A stretch of DNA of 64,000 nt from Bimuria novae-zelandiae CBS 107.79 (Eukaryota; Ascomycota; Dothideomycetes; Pleosporales; Didymosphaeriaceae), in the NCBI GenBank assembly GCA_010015655.1, contig ML976734.1, forward strand, positions 220,023-284,022, given 5' to 3'. The position numbers were made by a program, and so were the translations under genes. Under the pieces are notes generated by a model, which was given only the letters and a program-made list of their open reading frames with translations, was not told the origin of the DNA and searched no databases. Positions 43,177-56,392 of this stretch are shown piece after piece; position 1 is the stretch's first letter; every line of letters begins with the position of its first letter.

Positions 43177-46100
43177 CACCCCCTTAGCTTTATGTCAATT
43201 GAGAGGTGAAGCTAAAATCTTACTTAATTAGGTAACTAAATATATAAAATTATTATTATTATTATTAACGCTGCCCTGAAGGCGTTACGCCATATTAATA
43301 AAATAAAGCTATTAAATAAACTCCAAATATTTAGTTTTTAAGAAGATTTTAGTAAGCCCATTAGTAGCTATCTTATCTATAGGGACCTATTTAATAATAA
43401 GGTACTAAGCCTCTACTACTTATTAGATCTATATCTAATAAATATTAACGTATTAAACCTTTATATGTAGTTAATTAAGGTCCTTATTAATAATTCCTAC
43501 TATTTTTAATTATTATAGTAGATCGTAGGCATTATGCCTAAGTTAAATAAAATACTGTTAAAGAAGTAAAGCTACTCTACTATTTATAACCTAATAAAAG
43601 AGATTAAAAGTAACTCTAATTTAGTAGTAAACTTAGTAATAATACGCTAGATAGTCGCCTTTTAATTAATAATTATACTATAAAGAAAGAAATATTATCT
43701 TTATAAGCTTTAACGTATTTTAATATTATTTACGTACGAGGCGTTTAACGCGCTAAAGAATAAAGGATTATAGTAGCTTTAATTATTAAAGATAACTTTT
43801 GTAATAGTGTTATTATAGGAGCCTTTAATAGCGTAATATTAAGTCGCGAGCAAGTATCGCCAGACGCGTTATATAGCTATAATATACAACTATCCTAGAT
43901 TAGTAGGATAGTAAGCAAGGATAACGTGGCTGTAAGTAATGTTAGGCCGCGTTTAGTAAGTAATATAGGCTAGGTAACTAACAAGCTCTTAATATAGCTT
44001 TATACGTTAAACATCTATCTCCTCGATTAACTTGTTAAAAAAGCTAATATTAAGTAGAAAGTTAGGCTTTTTATAACTTACTAGTTATATGCCATACTTC
44101 TTGCAAATCTTATTAATATATATATCTTAAATAAGCTAGATCTTCTTTTTCTAGTAATTATAGACAACTTAGACGCCTAAGAACTAGGTTAGATTTCTTA
44201 TTACCTTAAGTTTAAATTAATCCTGTAGCTTAATTTTAAAGTCATAATGTAGATAAGCGTTCTAAAGGTAATATGCTATTACTATATTATTAACGTATAT
44301 AAATAGTATAAGCTAATTATTAATATATAGGTACAAGAAGCCTTTAATGTGCTTAAGCCCTAGTAGCTTAACTATAGCTTAAAATATATTATACTATAGA
44401 AGTAGTACATCCTTTAGCCCGTAGAGGGCGCAAAGCACCTCTAGAAGATTACTATTTACTTTCTTAAAAATACTAGGAGTCTTAGTGTATAGCTTTTAAT
44501 TAAGTATAGTATTAAGAAAGGCGTTAGGTACGTTATATTACTTTAGATCTAAGCAAAAGTAGTTAATAATTATAATAATTACTTAAAAAGTGCAGGCCGC
44601 AAGAGTAGTAGCGTAAGTATTATTAAACTACTTTTATAGGTCTCTGCGTGCGATAAGTTAAGTCTTATACTTATAAAAATAACTATCCTTATTAAATTTA
44701 TATATAAATACTTATATAAGTAGGATTACCTTAACGCCTTTAGCCTAAGTAGTTTAATATATTACTAAGGTTTTATAAAAGTAGTTTTTATTTTAAACTT
44801 TCTAATACTTGCGCTTAATAGCTTTTATAAACTTAGCGCTATAAAAATATAACTTTAGTTAATTAATATACTTTAGGACAGGTTGTAACTAGTTTTAATA
44901 AATTTAAAAGTTATATGCCTTTGCATTACTGGTAATTATTATTATAGTAAAGGTATATAGGTACTTAGTAATGTTTTAAGCTCCTAATTAAATAGCGTAA
45001 GTTTATAGATTACTTAGGTTTATTAGCTTTTAAATACGCTTTATATTAAGTACGTTATTTTATAAAATATTTAGATCTTAATACTGTAGAGCGTTATTAT
45101 TACGTTAGTTAAGTATATAACCTTTAATTTATTAGCTAATTAATTAGTAACTTCTTATTATATAGGCGTAGGACGAAAGTTGCGAGCGTAGTAGCGCCTT
45201 ATAAGATAATGTATTATCTAATTAAGAGAAGCTAATGTATTTATAAAGTTATTAAACGTAGATTAATATTAAGAGGTTAATAGTTTATTAGTATTACCCC
45301 TTATTAATAGCTTAGTTAATTATCCAACAGGCATTAGTGTTAGTATTACTATATATTTAGCCTTATTATAGAGATATTACTAACGTAATATTATAAGTTC
45401 CTTAATAGATATATCGTTATCCTCGTACGCCTTAGGGACGTTAAGTAACTTAATAACCTCTTTAATTACTAAGTTATTTACGTAGCTATCGCGGCCTTTA
45501 TAGAAAGTAGAAGTATTAAATACTACGTTTTACGTGTGGATCACTCGATCCTTTATTAGTAGCTAAATCTAGAAGATATTAGTGCTATTATAGCATATAA
45601 GATGGCCAATTAGGGCGCGTAAGGCTGTCTTTACTCTACGTAGCAAATATTTATTAAGGACGTACGCGCGATAACTAATTAGTTAAAGATAGCTTATTAT
45701 AGACTTTTTATACTAGATAACCTTATATAGCGTGCGCTAATTAAGGACTTTAAATAGCGTTTAATTAAGTAAGTGTACTATTATCTTTATTAACTTATTT
45801 ACTAATTACTTTAAAAAGTTACCCTGGAGGCGTAAGGCGCGGGCTTTTATTATAATTAGCTTATTAGTAATTTTAGTACTTTTATTTTACGTAGGAGTAT
45901 CTAGAGCGTATAGCTTAAATTATATACCTAGGTTAGCATAAAGTTACTTTATAAAGTTAATAATACTACGCTTAGCGTTAAGCTTAATCGCGATTATATT
46001 ATAATTATACTAACGCTAAATTTATTATATAGTATTCTATAGCTAGTAGCCTAGCTAAGCCTCTAATTTTATTAAAAAGGACTCTACTTTACGCTAATGC

Positions 46101-47001
46101 GAATATTAATAGATAGTATAAGTATTCTACTTATTACTATTATAATAAGACTTTCCCTATTATTATAGTTAAATAAGATTAATTAAGGTTTAACAAAAGG
46201 GATAAACGGCGTCCTCTAGCGTATAATAAAAGACCTACTCTATTAACTTCAATTCTATATAAGTTTAATAAAAGTCTTAATTAGCAGGCCCTTTTACTAT
46301 TACTTATTTAATATTATTATTTAGGTAATCTATAATCTTGCGTCTTAAATAGCCCTAAATTTTATAGGCAAGCGTTAGAGAGATCTTTTAAATCTTTAGT
46401 ACTTTTAATAAGCAAGTTTAAATTACTATTATAAGTAAAAATAACTTTATTAGATAGCGAAAGGAATTCGCGTTAATAAGCTAGTAGCCCTTTTAGTACT
46501 TTAGGAAAGTTATAACGCTATATTTATTATATAACGCGTCTTAATTTAAGTTAAAGTAAATACTAATATCGCGATAGCGTCTAAGACTAATAACGCTTAT
46601 AATAAAGCTAAGTACTAAAGTAATATAAGTAATTAAGGTTAGCGTAATGCTATTTAGTTTATTAATTATAAAAGTTATTTTACTTTAGGCCTTAATCTTA
46701 TAGTAGTACTTACTTATTTTAATAGTTATATTAGTATCCTTAACGCACCCCTGCTCCTAGCCTATCTAATTAATTATATTAATAATATAGGTGTTAGAAC
46801 TTAGGTTAAGAATTTATTAGCCTTAAAAAGTTAGAGTATAATTATTAATCGCGGTAATAGTTAACTTGTCTAGTAGATTTATATTATAATTATTAGCTAG
46901 AGTAGCTAAGACCTCGCTTACTATACTATATAAGCTTATTATAAAAGCTAAGCTACTATTGCTTAGTAGACATCTATTATTAAGTTAGATAGCCGCAGTA
47001 G

Positions 47002-47477
47002 TGTTAAGTCCCTACGGGTAGCTAGTCCGAAATAGGGTTAAGGTTGGTTCTCTAGCAGGAGCGATGTCGAAACAGGAAAGGGTGTATTAATAGCTCGCGC
47101 TTATTAATAGGGTGTTAGTATTAAAGTAAGGTGCGTTACAATCAAATTAACAAGAGCCTAAGTGAATCCAAACGATAGATTAATAAACAGGTTAAACACG
47201 AGGTAGAAGAGTCTATTCTTATATTCCTATATACTTAGCATGCTTAACTTGCTCGCTTCGAGCATGTCAAGCGCAGCCTTAGCTTTCTGTATATGCTTAA
47301 CTTGCTTGCTTTAAGCATGTTAAGCGCAGCCTTAGCTTTCTGCATATGCTTAACTTGCTTAATTCGAGCGCTTTAAGTAGTTACGTGACCTGCCTATTAC
47401 TGTGCCACTATTGGCTCCTATAAGACCTTAGCCGTCTTAGAATATTAGCCTAGTAATGCTAAATACAGATCCTAACA
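47002..47477 (-). repeat. gypsy LTR (3' LTR of the minus-strand element)
   Basis: 476 bp. The outer (left) part keeps C-rich sequence such as GTCCGAAATAGGG and CGATGTCGAAACAGG; the inner part is converted (for example ACCTGCCTATTACTGTGCCA). About 2.5 tandem copies of a 53-bp unit lie at about 47229-47370. Confidence 0.92.
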
Positions 47478-47492
47478 TTATCCCCTCTCTCC
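47478..47492 (-). promoter_or_regulatory. polypurine tract of the gypsy element
   Basis: The minus strand reads GGAGAGAGGGGATAA directly before the 3' LTR, the expected place for the primer of plus-strand DNA synthesis. Confidence 0.8.
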
Positions 47493-48399
47493 GACAATTC
47501 GTCCTTAAATCACATAACCTGTCTTATTAAATAGATAAAGTTTAGTTGCCCCGCTTCTTAGTGCGCTTTACTATAATATCTTTTACTAAAGCCCGCGCTA
47601 TCTATCTTAGCATCAAAACTCGTCGTAATAGTGTTATCTATCCTATCTCTTATAATTGTTACTTACTTTTTAGCTCTAAGTGCATTATTATGCCGTTGTC
47701 TAATCCTAACGCCTGTCTAAAGTATTCTAAGTGTATCCGTGCGCAAAAGCCTTGCGTAAACTTATCGTGGGTATTATTAGACAAGACTCGTAATAAGTAT
47801 AAAAAGAAGGTAGATGCGGATAAGAAATTATTAGTAAAAGTGTTAATCTAACTTTTACAAAATAAGAAAATATTATAATAGGCTAAAGAGCGTGCTAAGA
47901 AAAAGGCGCAATGCCTTATATCTAAAATAAATACTATTAGAGAGTTAGAAGTAGAGGCTACGTCAGAGGACTATCCTATTATAGCGGCCACTATTAGCTT
48001 CTCTCCTCTAATGTAGTCAACACTAGGGTTATTAGATAATTACTCTAGTACCTTGCCTATAACCGCGAGCGGCTCTTAGGTATATTCCTATAGTATTAGT
48101 AGAGCAATTATTTGCAGTTTGCTAAGTTTTCCTTAAGTTTCTATATATTCTCGCTATATAGGTATTCCTTCTATTTAATAAGATATGTGCGTGGCTAATT
48201 CGTGTGTTATAGTATTTATTTAACTTCGAATTCGTTTTCTTCCTCTGGTTGGTGATAGAAGGTGGTTTCGACTGGTGTCTCTAGGTCGGCTGGTTCTAAT
48301 TGGTCTATATAAAATACTAGGTGTATCTTGGCGTCTAGTAGTAGTTCCAATCTGTAGTTAACCGGTGATATTTGCTCGGAAATAAAAAATAGTCTAACC

Positions 48400-51300
48400 T
48401 TAACATAATCTAGTTTCTTGTGTTTCTTCTTTTAAGTTCGAAGATTCTTTGTAAGTAAATATGCTTTATCCCCCTTCTTTAGCTAAGGTGCCGTTTTTTG
48501 TTTTTAATTTATGTAGGAAATAGCTTGCTATTAAGCTTTCTTAAGATTCTCTCGGAGTTGTTCGTGCGTCTTTTTTATTTTTTCCGCCAAACTAATGGCT
48601 TCTTCCGTTTTAATAGTCGTAGGAAACGTTTAATTAAAGGGATATAGATATCTTCCGTGGTTTGCATAGAATGGCGTGTATCCCGTTACTACTAATATCT
48701 TGTTATTATATGCCAATTGTGCCATAGGTAATAGGGAAATCCAGTTATTTTTCTGGTTGTTACAGTAGATACGTAGGTACGTTTTAATTGTCTGATTCGT
48801 ACGTTCTGTTTGTCCATCTGTCTGTGGATGATAAGCTGTTAATAGCTTCTATTTTATTCTAATAAGTGCTATAAGCGTTGTCTAGTAATTTAAGGTAAAG
48901 AGCTTATCTCGATCGCTAATAATTATCTTTGGTATGCCATAGTGTCGTATAAGGCGGTCTAGGATAAGGAATGCGAGTTCTTTAGCTATAGTTGTCTTCT
49001 AGCATAGTAGCAGTTCTACGTATTTAGTGAATTAATAAACAATTACTAATATAGAATTGTACTTTATTCCTATTGCTGGGTCCTTTAATCTGGGTAGTCC
49101 TGTTATAAAGTCTATAGCGATATCTTCCTATAGTGCTGTTAGTATCTAGATCGCTTACATCTCGCCGTACTTAAAATGTGTTGCGTGCTTGTTTCGTTAG
49201 CATTCTGCGCATTTACGGATATACTAGGTTACTGCTTCTTTAATTCCTTTAAAGCTGTAATTGCGCTAGATAAGTTCTATTATTTTCTTAATTCCTAGGT
49301 GTCCGTACGCAGGGTCGTCGTGGTATTATTAAATAATCTTAGTCTATTGTTTTATAGGTACCTTTCGTGTTGTCACGAGGATTTAATTAAGTTCCGCTGT
49401 TAGTCCAAGGGATCTATCTTTATTTTGCCGTAGAATAGCAGAATAGGTTTTAATCTTATCTCCTACAAGATTGCTACGCCTGCTTAGGGCGTCTACTCGT
49501 CCGTTTTCCTTGCCTGGGGTGTACATAATCTTGAATTTATACTGCCCTATTGTTTCTAACCATCTCGCTTGACGTGGTGTCAATTCTTTAGTTGTCGTGA
49601 ATTGTAAGAGATTCTTATAGTCCGTAAAGATTATAAGATCCAAGCAACTATATGCGTAGATTCTCTAATACTTTAATACTCTAATAATTGCGTATAGTTC
49701 TTTGTCGTGTATATCGTATTATAATTCCGCGTCGTTAAGTTTGCATAAGTAGTAGGCGATTAGATGCTAATGCCTATCCTTTTCTTGCTTTGCACATGCT
49801 CCCAGTGCTAAGTTGCTTACGTCCGTTTCGATCCTCAGTGGTTTATTATCTTAGAAGTGCATTAGTACTAGTAGACTAATACATGCTTGCCGTAGTGCCT
49901 GGAATGCTTCTTCGCATTCTGTTATCTATTTAAAGGGTACGTCCTTCTTAGTAAGGTTTATAAGTAGTATTGTGATCCTTGCGTAATCCTTAATAAATTA
50001 TTAATTAAATCTATAGAATCCTAAGAATTCCTAGATGTTCTTAGCTGATTGTGGTCGTGGCTAGTCTTTAACATATTTAATTTTGTCTAGGCTTACCTTA
50101 ATTCCTTTAGTATTAATAATATGTTTAAGGAATTTAAGTTCTGTTTAGAAGAACTTACACTTTTCTAGTTTAAGTCGTAAGTATAACTTATTAAGTTCCT
50201 TAAGTACCATCTTAACATGTTCCACGTGGTCGTTTATGTTTTCTAAGTAGATTAGAATGTTGTCTATGTATATAATAATAAAGATGTCGAGGTAGTGTCG
50301 TAAGACGTTGTTAATAAGCGCCTGGAATATAGCTAGTGCGTTTATAAGTCTAAATAGCATAATAGTGTACTTAAATAGTCCGTATCTAGATCTAAATGCT
50401 ATTTTCTATTCTTTACCTTCCTTAATTTATATAAGGTGGTATCCATCGCGTAGGTCTAGTAAGGTAAACATCTTTACTTGTGCTAGCCTGTCTCGTAGTT
50501 CTTTAATGTTTAGTAACGGGTATTAGTTCTTAATTATCATGTTATTAAGTTTTTAGTAGTCTACGTAGGGTCGCAATTCGCCGCTCTTCTTAGGTATAAA
50601 TATAAATAGGCTTGCTACTAGTAACTTTAATAGTCGTATATATCCTTTTGCTAAATTCTTCTTAATAAATTCCTTTTCTTTTTAGAGTTCTTTACCTAAT
50701 TTTGCGTATAGTAGTCTAAAGGGTGGCGTCTTCCCTTCTTCTAGGTTAATCTTATAATTCTAGGGTTAGTGCTTAGGTAGGTTTGCTTTTCCTTCCTCTT
50801 CTCGAAACAGATAGCTCTATTCTATAAACTATTTAAGGATTCTATAGGTTATGCGTTGCTCTCTTTCCTTTGCGGGAATTAGCTTGTCCACTGCCTTGCG
50901 CTCTATGACCTAGTGGTTCCTGCTAGCGTCTGCCAAGGGTGATTCGATCTTAAATCTCGTTTACGAGACTATGTTATTAATAGCTCTCTTATCTACTATT
51001 AAACTCTACTAATGCGTAAGCATTACTTATAATGTATAATTATAGCGCTTAAAGGATAGCGTTCTTCTTCCCTAGTTAATTATAGAGTTATGCTTCCTTA
51101 ACTAGGGTAGTCCTAGTATCACATCGTGACTAGCTTCCTCGAGAACGTCAAGGGTAATCGTTTCCCTATATCTATAGATCTTAAGTGTCGTCTCGATCTT
51201 GTACTTAATTCGTGGCGTGTCTGGCATTAGGTGTCTATTTATAACATAGATAATATAAGCATCCTCTTTCTTGCGCTTATAGAGTCCCGCTTTAATAAGT

Positions 51301-53320
51301 GCCTTTTAAGAGATGTAGCTTTGTTGGGCTCTTAAATCTAGCATAGCCTTTATCTATGTTCTATTAAGCCATATTAGTAGCTTAATTAATGCTTAACTAT
51401 TTATAGTATTTAATTCCTTAAAGGCGTCTTCTTGCTTAAGCCTAGGTCTAAAAAAGACACTTCCTTAGTAAATAGCTTAGTAGGCTGAAGATTGCCGTTC
51501 TCATCCCGTGGTTGGCGGTATCGTGCCATTATTTAGGTTACTTTACCGTAGCTTCTTCCTTCTTATTGGTCCATGCGCACTAGTTCTCCGTGATAGTTAC
51601 TAGGTCTAAATCTAAAGAGTGCTTTATCCTATTAATGCGTTACATAGTTTGGGTGTAGGCATGTCTGCCAAATCTTTAACATGTATTTATTATTAATTAA
51701 CATGGTATAGGTAAGGTTCTAGGTTTTACTAAGATATAGGAAGTATTTTACTTCTCTTTTATCCTATAGGTGCGCGTCGCATTTAGCGATTAGGCAATTA
51801 AACTATTCCTATCTACATTGTTTCTGTAGTCGTGGGAAGTATCTACACTATTTGGCGTAAAGATGCGTATTGCATGCGTTGGCGGTATAGAATCTCTATC
51901 TAAGGATTTCGTAATTGGGATTTTAGTGGTCTAGGTCGTATATTAGTTTGTAGCTAAGATTCTTAACAGGGTATTTCTTCTTTAGGTCCTAGTGTTTGTA
52001 ACCGTGGTCTATAAATTCTTATATTACTAGGCTAATTAGTTTAGTGCGTATTGCATTTAGCTTAGTTACTATAAATCTAAAATTAGTTTCACGCGGTTAA
52101 TATTAATCTAAAAATTAGAATATATTATATCCTTCCTTGTCCGTAAGTCTTCTTGCATTTAGATATAGTGTAGGGGCGCGTTTCTTTAGTTCCTCTTGCT
52201 CTACCTTTAATCCTTCTTCTATATCCTCGTATAGCTAAGAGTCGGGCGAGTCCGTTCGCTCCAAGTCCCTATCTTAGTTATTAAGTTATTTAATAGCACT
52301 AATAACTTACTATTCTTCGTTAGTCGCGTCCGCGTCCTTGATAGTTAGTACGTTTAACTGTCTAATAACCTTATTCTTAGATCTGTAGTTCCTGGCTATG
52401 TGGCCTGGTTTGCCACACGTAAAACAAGTGCGTGTCTCGGTCCCCTGTTGTTGTCGGGTTCTATCTGAGATACGTCTTTGGTTAGGCTTCTTGCGATAGC
52501 CTAGAGACTTTCCTGTTCCTTTTCTAATTGCATTAATTTGGTTATGGTACTGGATTCCTTCCATCAGCTAAGGTCTGTAGCTGTCTTGTCTTAGCCTAGG
52601 AGTTTGTTGATTGCGATAATTATCGTGGCTTAAGGGTGGTCTATAGCCTTGTCGTCTTAACTAGTTCTATTGTATATCGCGTTTTAGTTCGTACCATTCC
52701 TTATTAATCTTGATAGCTTCCTTTAATAATGCTTTTAGTGTATCTATCTTTGCTCCGCTACGCAGTAGTTCTTCGCGTAGGTTAGGCTTAAGTCCTTAAT
52801 AGTATATAGTTATAAAAGTTGCTTCGTTCTAATAGATTTAATTAGCGTGTCTGCGGAATTTAGAGTTATATTTAGTAGCTAAGCGGACTTGCTTAAGTTA
52901 CTAGATAGCTCTTTTAGTAATAGCCTCCTAATTAGCTACTTTAAAGTACTATTTAACTTTTCTGCAGAACTCGTCGTAGTCTTTTATAATTTTATTAATA
53001 GCATCTCCTTCCAAGTTCTCCTTAGCTAGGTATTAGTTAAGATACGGTCGAATTCATGCAAGGGCTGGTCCTTTTATATAAAATGCTATAAAAATAGTCT
53101 TATTAGCTTTATTCTATTCCTTCTTTGTTCTGTGGAAGTAGAGGTTAAGCTGTAGAATTTATAGTTCTGTATATTTATAGTCTCTATAAAAGAAATTAGG
53201 TTTGGCGTAAAGGCTTCCCTTAATATAGGTAATAGTAGCATTATTGTCGTTATTATTTAGAGTATTCCCTAGAATAACATCTAGTGCATTAGAAAGGGTC
53301 TCGTATTCGCTTATGTTAGG
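48400..53320 (-). pseudogene. gypsy gag-pol, many stop codons
   Basis: Reading on the minus strand: a gag zinc knuckle CFTCGKPGHIARNYRSKN (52430-52370; last ligand changed to Tyr), reverse transcriptase MLFRLINALAIFQALINNVL...IIYIDNILIYLEN (50360-50260; the YxDD motif now reads YIDN), RNase H FTDYKNLLQFTTTKELTPRQ (about 49630-49570) with YTPGKENGRVDALSRR, and an integrase core with IISDRDKLFT (about 48930) and YHPQTDGQTERTNQTIKTYL (about 48830-48770). Stops and lost catalytic residues show it is dead. Confidence 0.88.
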
Positions 53321-53331
53321 GGTGTTTAAGA

Positions 53332-53807
53332 TATTAAGTCCCTACGGGTAGCTAGTCTAAAATAGGGTTAAGGTTAGTTCTTTAGCAGGAGCGATATTAA
53401 AATAAGAAAGGGTGTATTAATAGCTTACGCTTATTAATAAGGTGTTAGTATTAAAGTAAGGTGCGTTATAATTAAATTAACAAGAGCCTAAGTAAATCCA
53501 AACGATAGATTAATAAACAGGTTAAATATAAGATAGAAGAGTCCATCCTCATGTTCCTATATACTTAGCATGCTTGACTTGCTCGCTTCGAGCATGTTAA
53601 GCGCAGCCTTAGCTTTCTGTATATGCTTAACTTGCTCGCTTTAAGCATGTCGAGCGCAGCCTTGGCTTTCTGTATATACTCGACTTGCTTGATTCGAGCG
53701 CTTCGAGCAGTCACGTGACCTGCCCATTGCTGTGCCACCATTGGCTCCCATAAGACCTTGGCCGTCTCAGAATGTTAGCCTGGTGATGCTAAATACAGAT
53801 CCTAACA
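53332..53807 (-). repeat. gypsy LTR (5' LTR of the minus-strand element)
   Basis: 476 bp. Here the inner (left) part is converted (GATATTAAAATAAGAAAGG) and the outer (right) part is nearly intact (CACGTGACCTGCCCATTGCT), the reverse of the other LTR. It carries the same 53-bp tandem units at about 53570-53700. Confidence 0.92.
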
Positions 53808-54956
53808 AGTAGCTAGTAGTGTCTTTAAGAAACGCCTATTTATCTGATTTATAGCCTTTTATATTCGCGCAAGTAGGCTAAATATATCTTATAAAGCTTA
53901 ATTAATACGCTAGCGCGTAGTAGGATCTTCCTAAAAGTTATTTAGTTATAAGTAAAAGTCCTTATTAAGGTAGTAGTATAAACTATACTAGTATTTATCG
54001 CTATAGAGACATACGCTCTTTAGCACTTAACTTATAGCTTTATTATTATTTCACGTCTTTATTACTTAAAGTTTACTTGCTATGCTATTAAGCTTCTAGG
54101 AACTAAGTTAAACTTATTAAACGTACGTTATATAAGTAGTAATATAGTCCTTTAGTATAGCTATTTACGTATTATTATTTTCGTGCTTAAATAGCTTAAT
54201 AAGCTTAAGTATAGCGTATTTTAAATTAATACTTTTAATAATTATTAAAAAGTCTTTTTATACGCACGTATCTTTTATATTAAGTAAATTAATTTTAGCG
54301 TACTAGCTAGTAACTTAAATTTATAATTATAGCTAGTCTTTAAAATTATATTACTTTAGCAGGGTATATAAGCGCTTATAGTTATTAATTAGGTTATATT
54401 AATAAATAGCTATTAATAGCGTAGGGTACTTTTTAAAAAAGATAAGCCACGCGTGCAGCGTATCTTTATTATATAATAAGTAAATATAGCGCTTAGTAAT
54501 TATCTTACTAATATCTATATTTAAATTTTAAAGTGCCTACTTCTACTTAAGATAGCAGGTATATTACTTCTTGTATTAGTTATACGCAAATTAATAGCGT
54601 TAAAATTTAGTATTATTAAGGTTAGCGTTAGTGTGTATTGTACCAGGCGCCTTATTAACTTTATATTAGTGCGCCATAGGCTTAACAAGCTCTGTTAGTA
54701 AAGGCAAGTTAGCTATAGCGACGTTAGGGTTGCAATACTACTATAGATCGTGCTACTGCGCGGCGTCCTTGCGAAGAAAGATCCATGCCTGCTAGTCCTC
54801 AGGCTTGTTGAGGACTACTGTGACACGCGTTGTCGTAGGATCAGATTCTGTCGCTATCGTGGAGTCGTGCAGCTGTCACAAGTCGTATGCAGCAGGTATC
54901 GCAGGATCATTGTAAACGATTGCAAGTAAGTAGCAGCAGCCTTAGCAGGTGCAAAC

Positions 54957-54968
54957 CGGGCTCATAAC
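54957..54968 (-). promoter_or_regulatory. primer binding site of the minus-strand copia
   Basis: The plus strand reads CGGGCTCATAAC directly beside the 5' LTR. That is the anticodon-loop sequence of initiator methionine tRNA (CAT in the centre), so the minus strand would pair with a cleaved initiator tRNA, a known copia priming mode. Confidence 0.7.
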
Positions 54969-55104
54969 TGTGACGTCAAGAAGAGTGTTGAGGCAAACGT
55001 TGTTTTTGATTGAGAAGCTACTCTATAGAGCTATATACTGTGTGGATCACGTGCACAGGCCGCACGTACGCGGGTGGCCTAAGCTTCTATACTGAACCGT
55101 CACA
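54969..55104 (-). repeat. LTR of the minus-strand copia (5' LTR)
   Basis: 136 bp, TGTGACGTC...CCGTCACA. It is less mutated than its partner at 43039. Confidence 0.88.
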
Positions 55105-56291
55105 ATTAAAAATTGGGATTTGGTTTTCACGATTCTAAAAATATCAATCTATATGTACGCAAATGGGTCTGATCAGCGTTTATCTAGTCCTTGATAGGGA
55201 AGGAAAGGCCACGACCTCTGAAACCTGTCTCGGCGATACTCTTAATACAGTAGCAATCGTTAGGTCGGCCAATCATTGTAATGCAGGAGCGGTTTTAGGG
55301 CTTGGAGTCATAATTTAGGCCCTCTTTTAAGCGCCTTGTCTATAGCACTTAAAATAGCATCTAGCACGCCATGCAAGCGACCAATAGATAAGCATACAGG
55401 ATCAAGCCTACTTTTAACCTCCGTCGGCGCTTATCACTCTCCAACCGAGCGCTCCCAACGACAAGCTATGCCCTCTGTCTGCTTCTGGTACCTTACCACA
55501 GTCTTATTCTAAGGTTGTCTAAACACGAGTGGTACGGCTTGGCTACGATGCGTGCACCGTATACCTTGATAGACTTGATCGCCGTGTGTTAACAGAGGTA
55601 TGAGTTCTGTGCTTGTGATGGATGATTGTTGCTCTGTAGGGCAGAAATCTCTCTCGAGTAACTTGTGTTTAAGGCACAGCAAAATTCGTCCAAGGCGAAG
55701 CGGCACGGCACGGCAAACCGCCGATAGTGATGAGTAAAAATTACCGCAACCCAATGGCACCAAACATGGGCCATGTTTAAGCGCCCATGTCACACCTCCT
55801 CTCACCTTCTCGTCGATTCAGTGCTGGAGGTGACAAGATTTCCAATCGCTTTCACAAATCTGCATGATACACGAAGGCTCCCACCCTAAATATAATGCGC
55901 ACAACGCATACGTTAAAGACCCCGTGTTAAAGTAGAAGCAGGTAAGCCGTATCCAAGCGGACGTCTTGCTGTGCCTTAATGATGGGCCGACGATGGTGTA
56001 GGGTCGAGGCCCCTCATAGGCCATTGCACATTCGGTGATATGTGTGAGCGCTATAATTTGCGTTTTCTGAGACGATACTGGAAAACCGATTCTCAGAATG
56101 CGAGAATGAACAAGAATCCTGCGGCAATTCACGCCATTTGGATAATGACATAACTAGGAGTCATGAGCCATTATCTTGTATATTTCCGTATTTCAGTTCT
56201 AGATATGATATATCTCTGCTAACGCTTTTTCGACTAGGCTGCGCCTGCGAAAGAAACTATCCTCCTACAAGGGGGCAACATGTACGGGCTG
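55105..56291. other. less-mutated island, nothing recognised
   Basis: About 1.2 kb of ordinary composition between the copia and the Tc1-like gene. Short frames on the minus strand (55509-55805, 55818-56132) have no motif. The 5' end of the Tc1-like element should lie in its right part, but I could not fix the end. Confidence 0.4.
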
Positions 56292-56311
56292 CCCCCCCCC
56301 CCCCCCCCCCC
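56292..56311. repeat. poly-C tract (C)20
   Basis: A run of 20 C. Such runs are prone to sequencing and assembly length error. Confidence 0.95.
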
Positions 56312-56392
56312 TGTCAAAGCTCGGGCCGTCATTTCGATGCTGCAAACCAGCTTTGTACTGCACTCTTGACATCCTCCCCTTTCCACGGCAAA

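Larger units (their letters stand above)
47002..53807 (-). mobile_element. Ty3/gypsy LTR retrotransposon, complete, nested in the copia
   Basis: A 6,806-bp element with 476-bp LTRs and perfect 5-bp duplications AGTAG (46997-47001 and 53808-53812). Minus-strand domains run in gypsy order: gag with zinc knuckle, then reverse transcriptase, RNase H and integrase. A polypurine tract adjoins the left (3') LTR. The plus-strand element at 59390 belongs to the same family. The right LTR begins TATTAAG where the left has TGTTAAG. Confidence 0.94.
43039..55104 (-). mobile_element. second Ty1/copia retrotransposon, minus strand, split by a gypsy element
   Basis: Direct repeats of about 137 bp (TGTAACGTC...CCGTTACA and TGTGACGTC...CCGTCACA) bound a minus-strand element. 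Near its right end gag reads VLNKPED-stop-QAWIFLRKDAAQ (54830-54770), then ELVKPMAH and LHAWLIFFKKYPTL further left. At the far left the RNase H tail reads VPIDKIATNGLTKIFLKTKYLEFI (about 43400-43330). Without the 6.8-kb gypsy insert and one copy of its 5-bp duplication, the element is about 5.25 kb, a normal copia length. Bases outside the two LTRs (TCTAC and ATTAA) do not match. Confidence 0.82.

Noticed and set aside
47229..47370. CRISPR-like repeat array
   Set aside because: Units are contiguous with no spacers, lie in an LTR of a retrotransposon, and the DNA is fungal.
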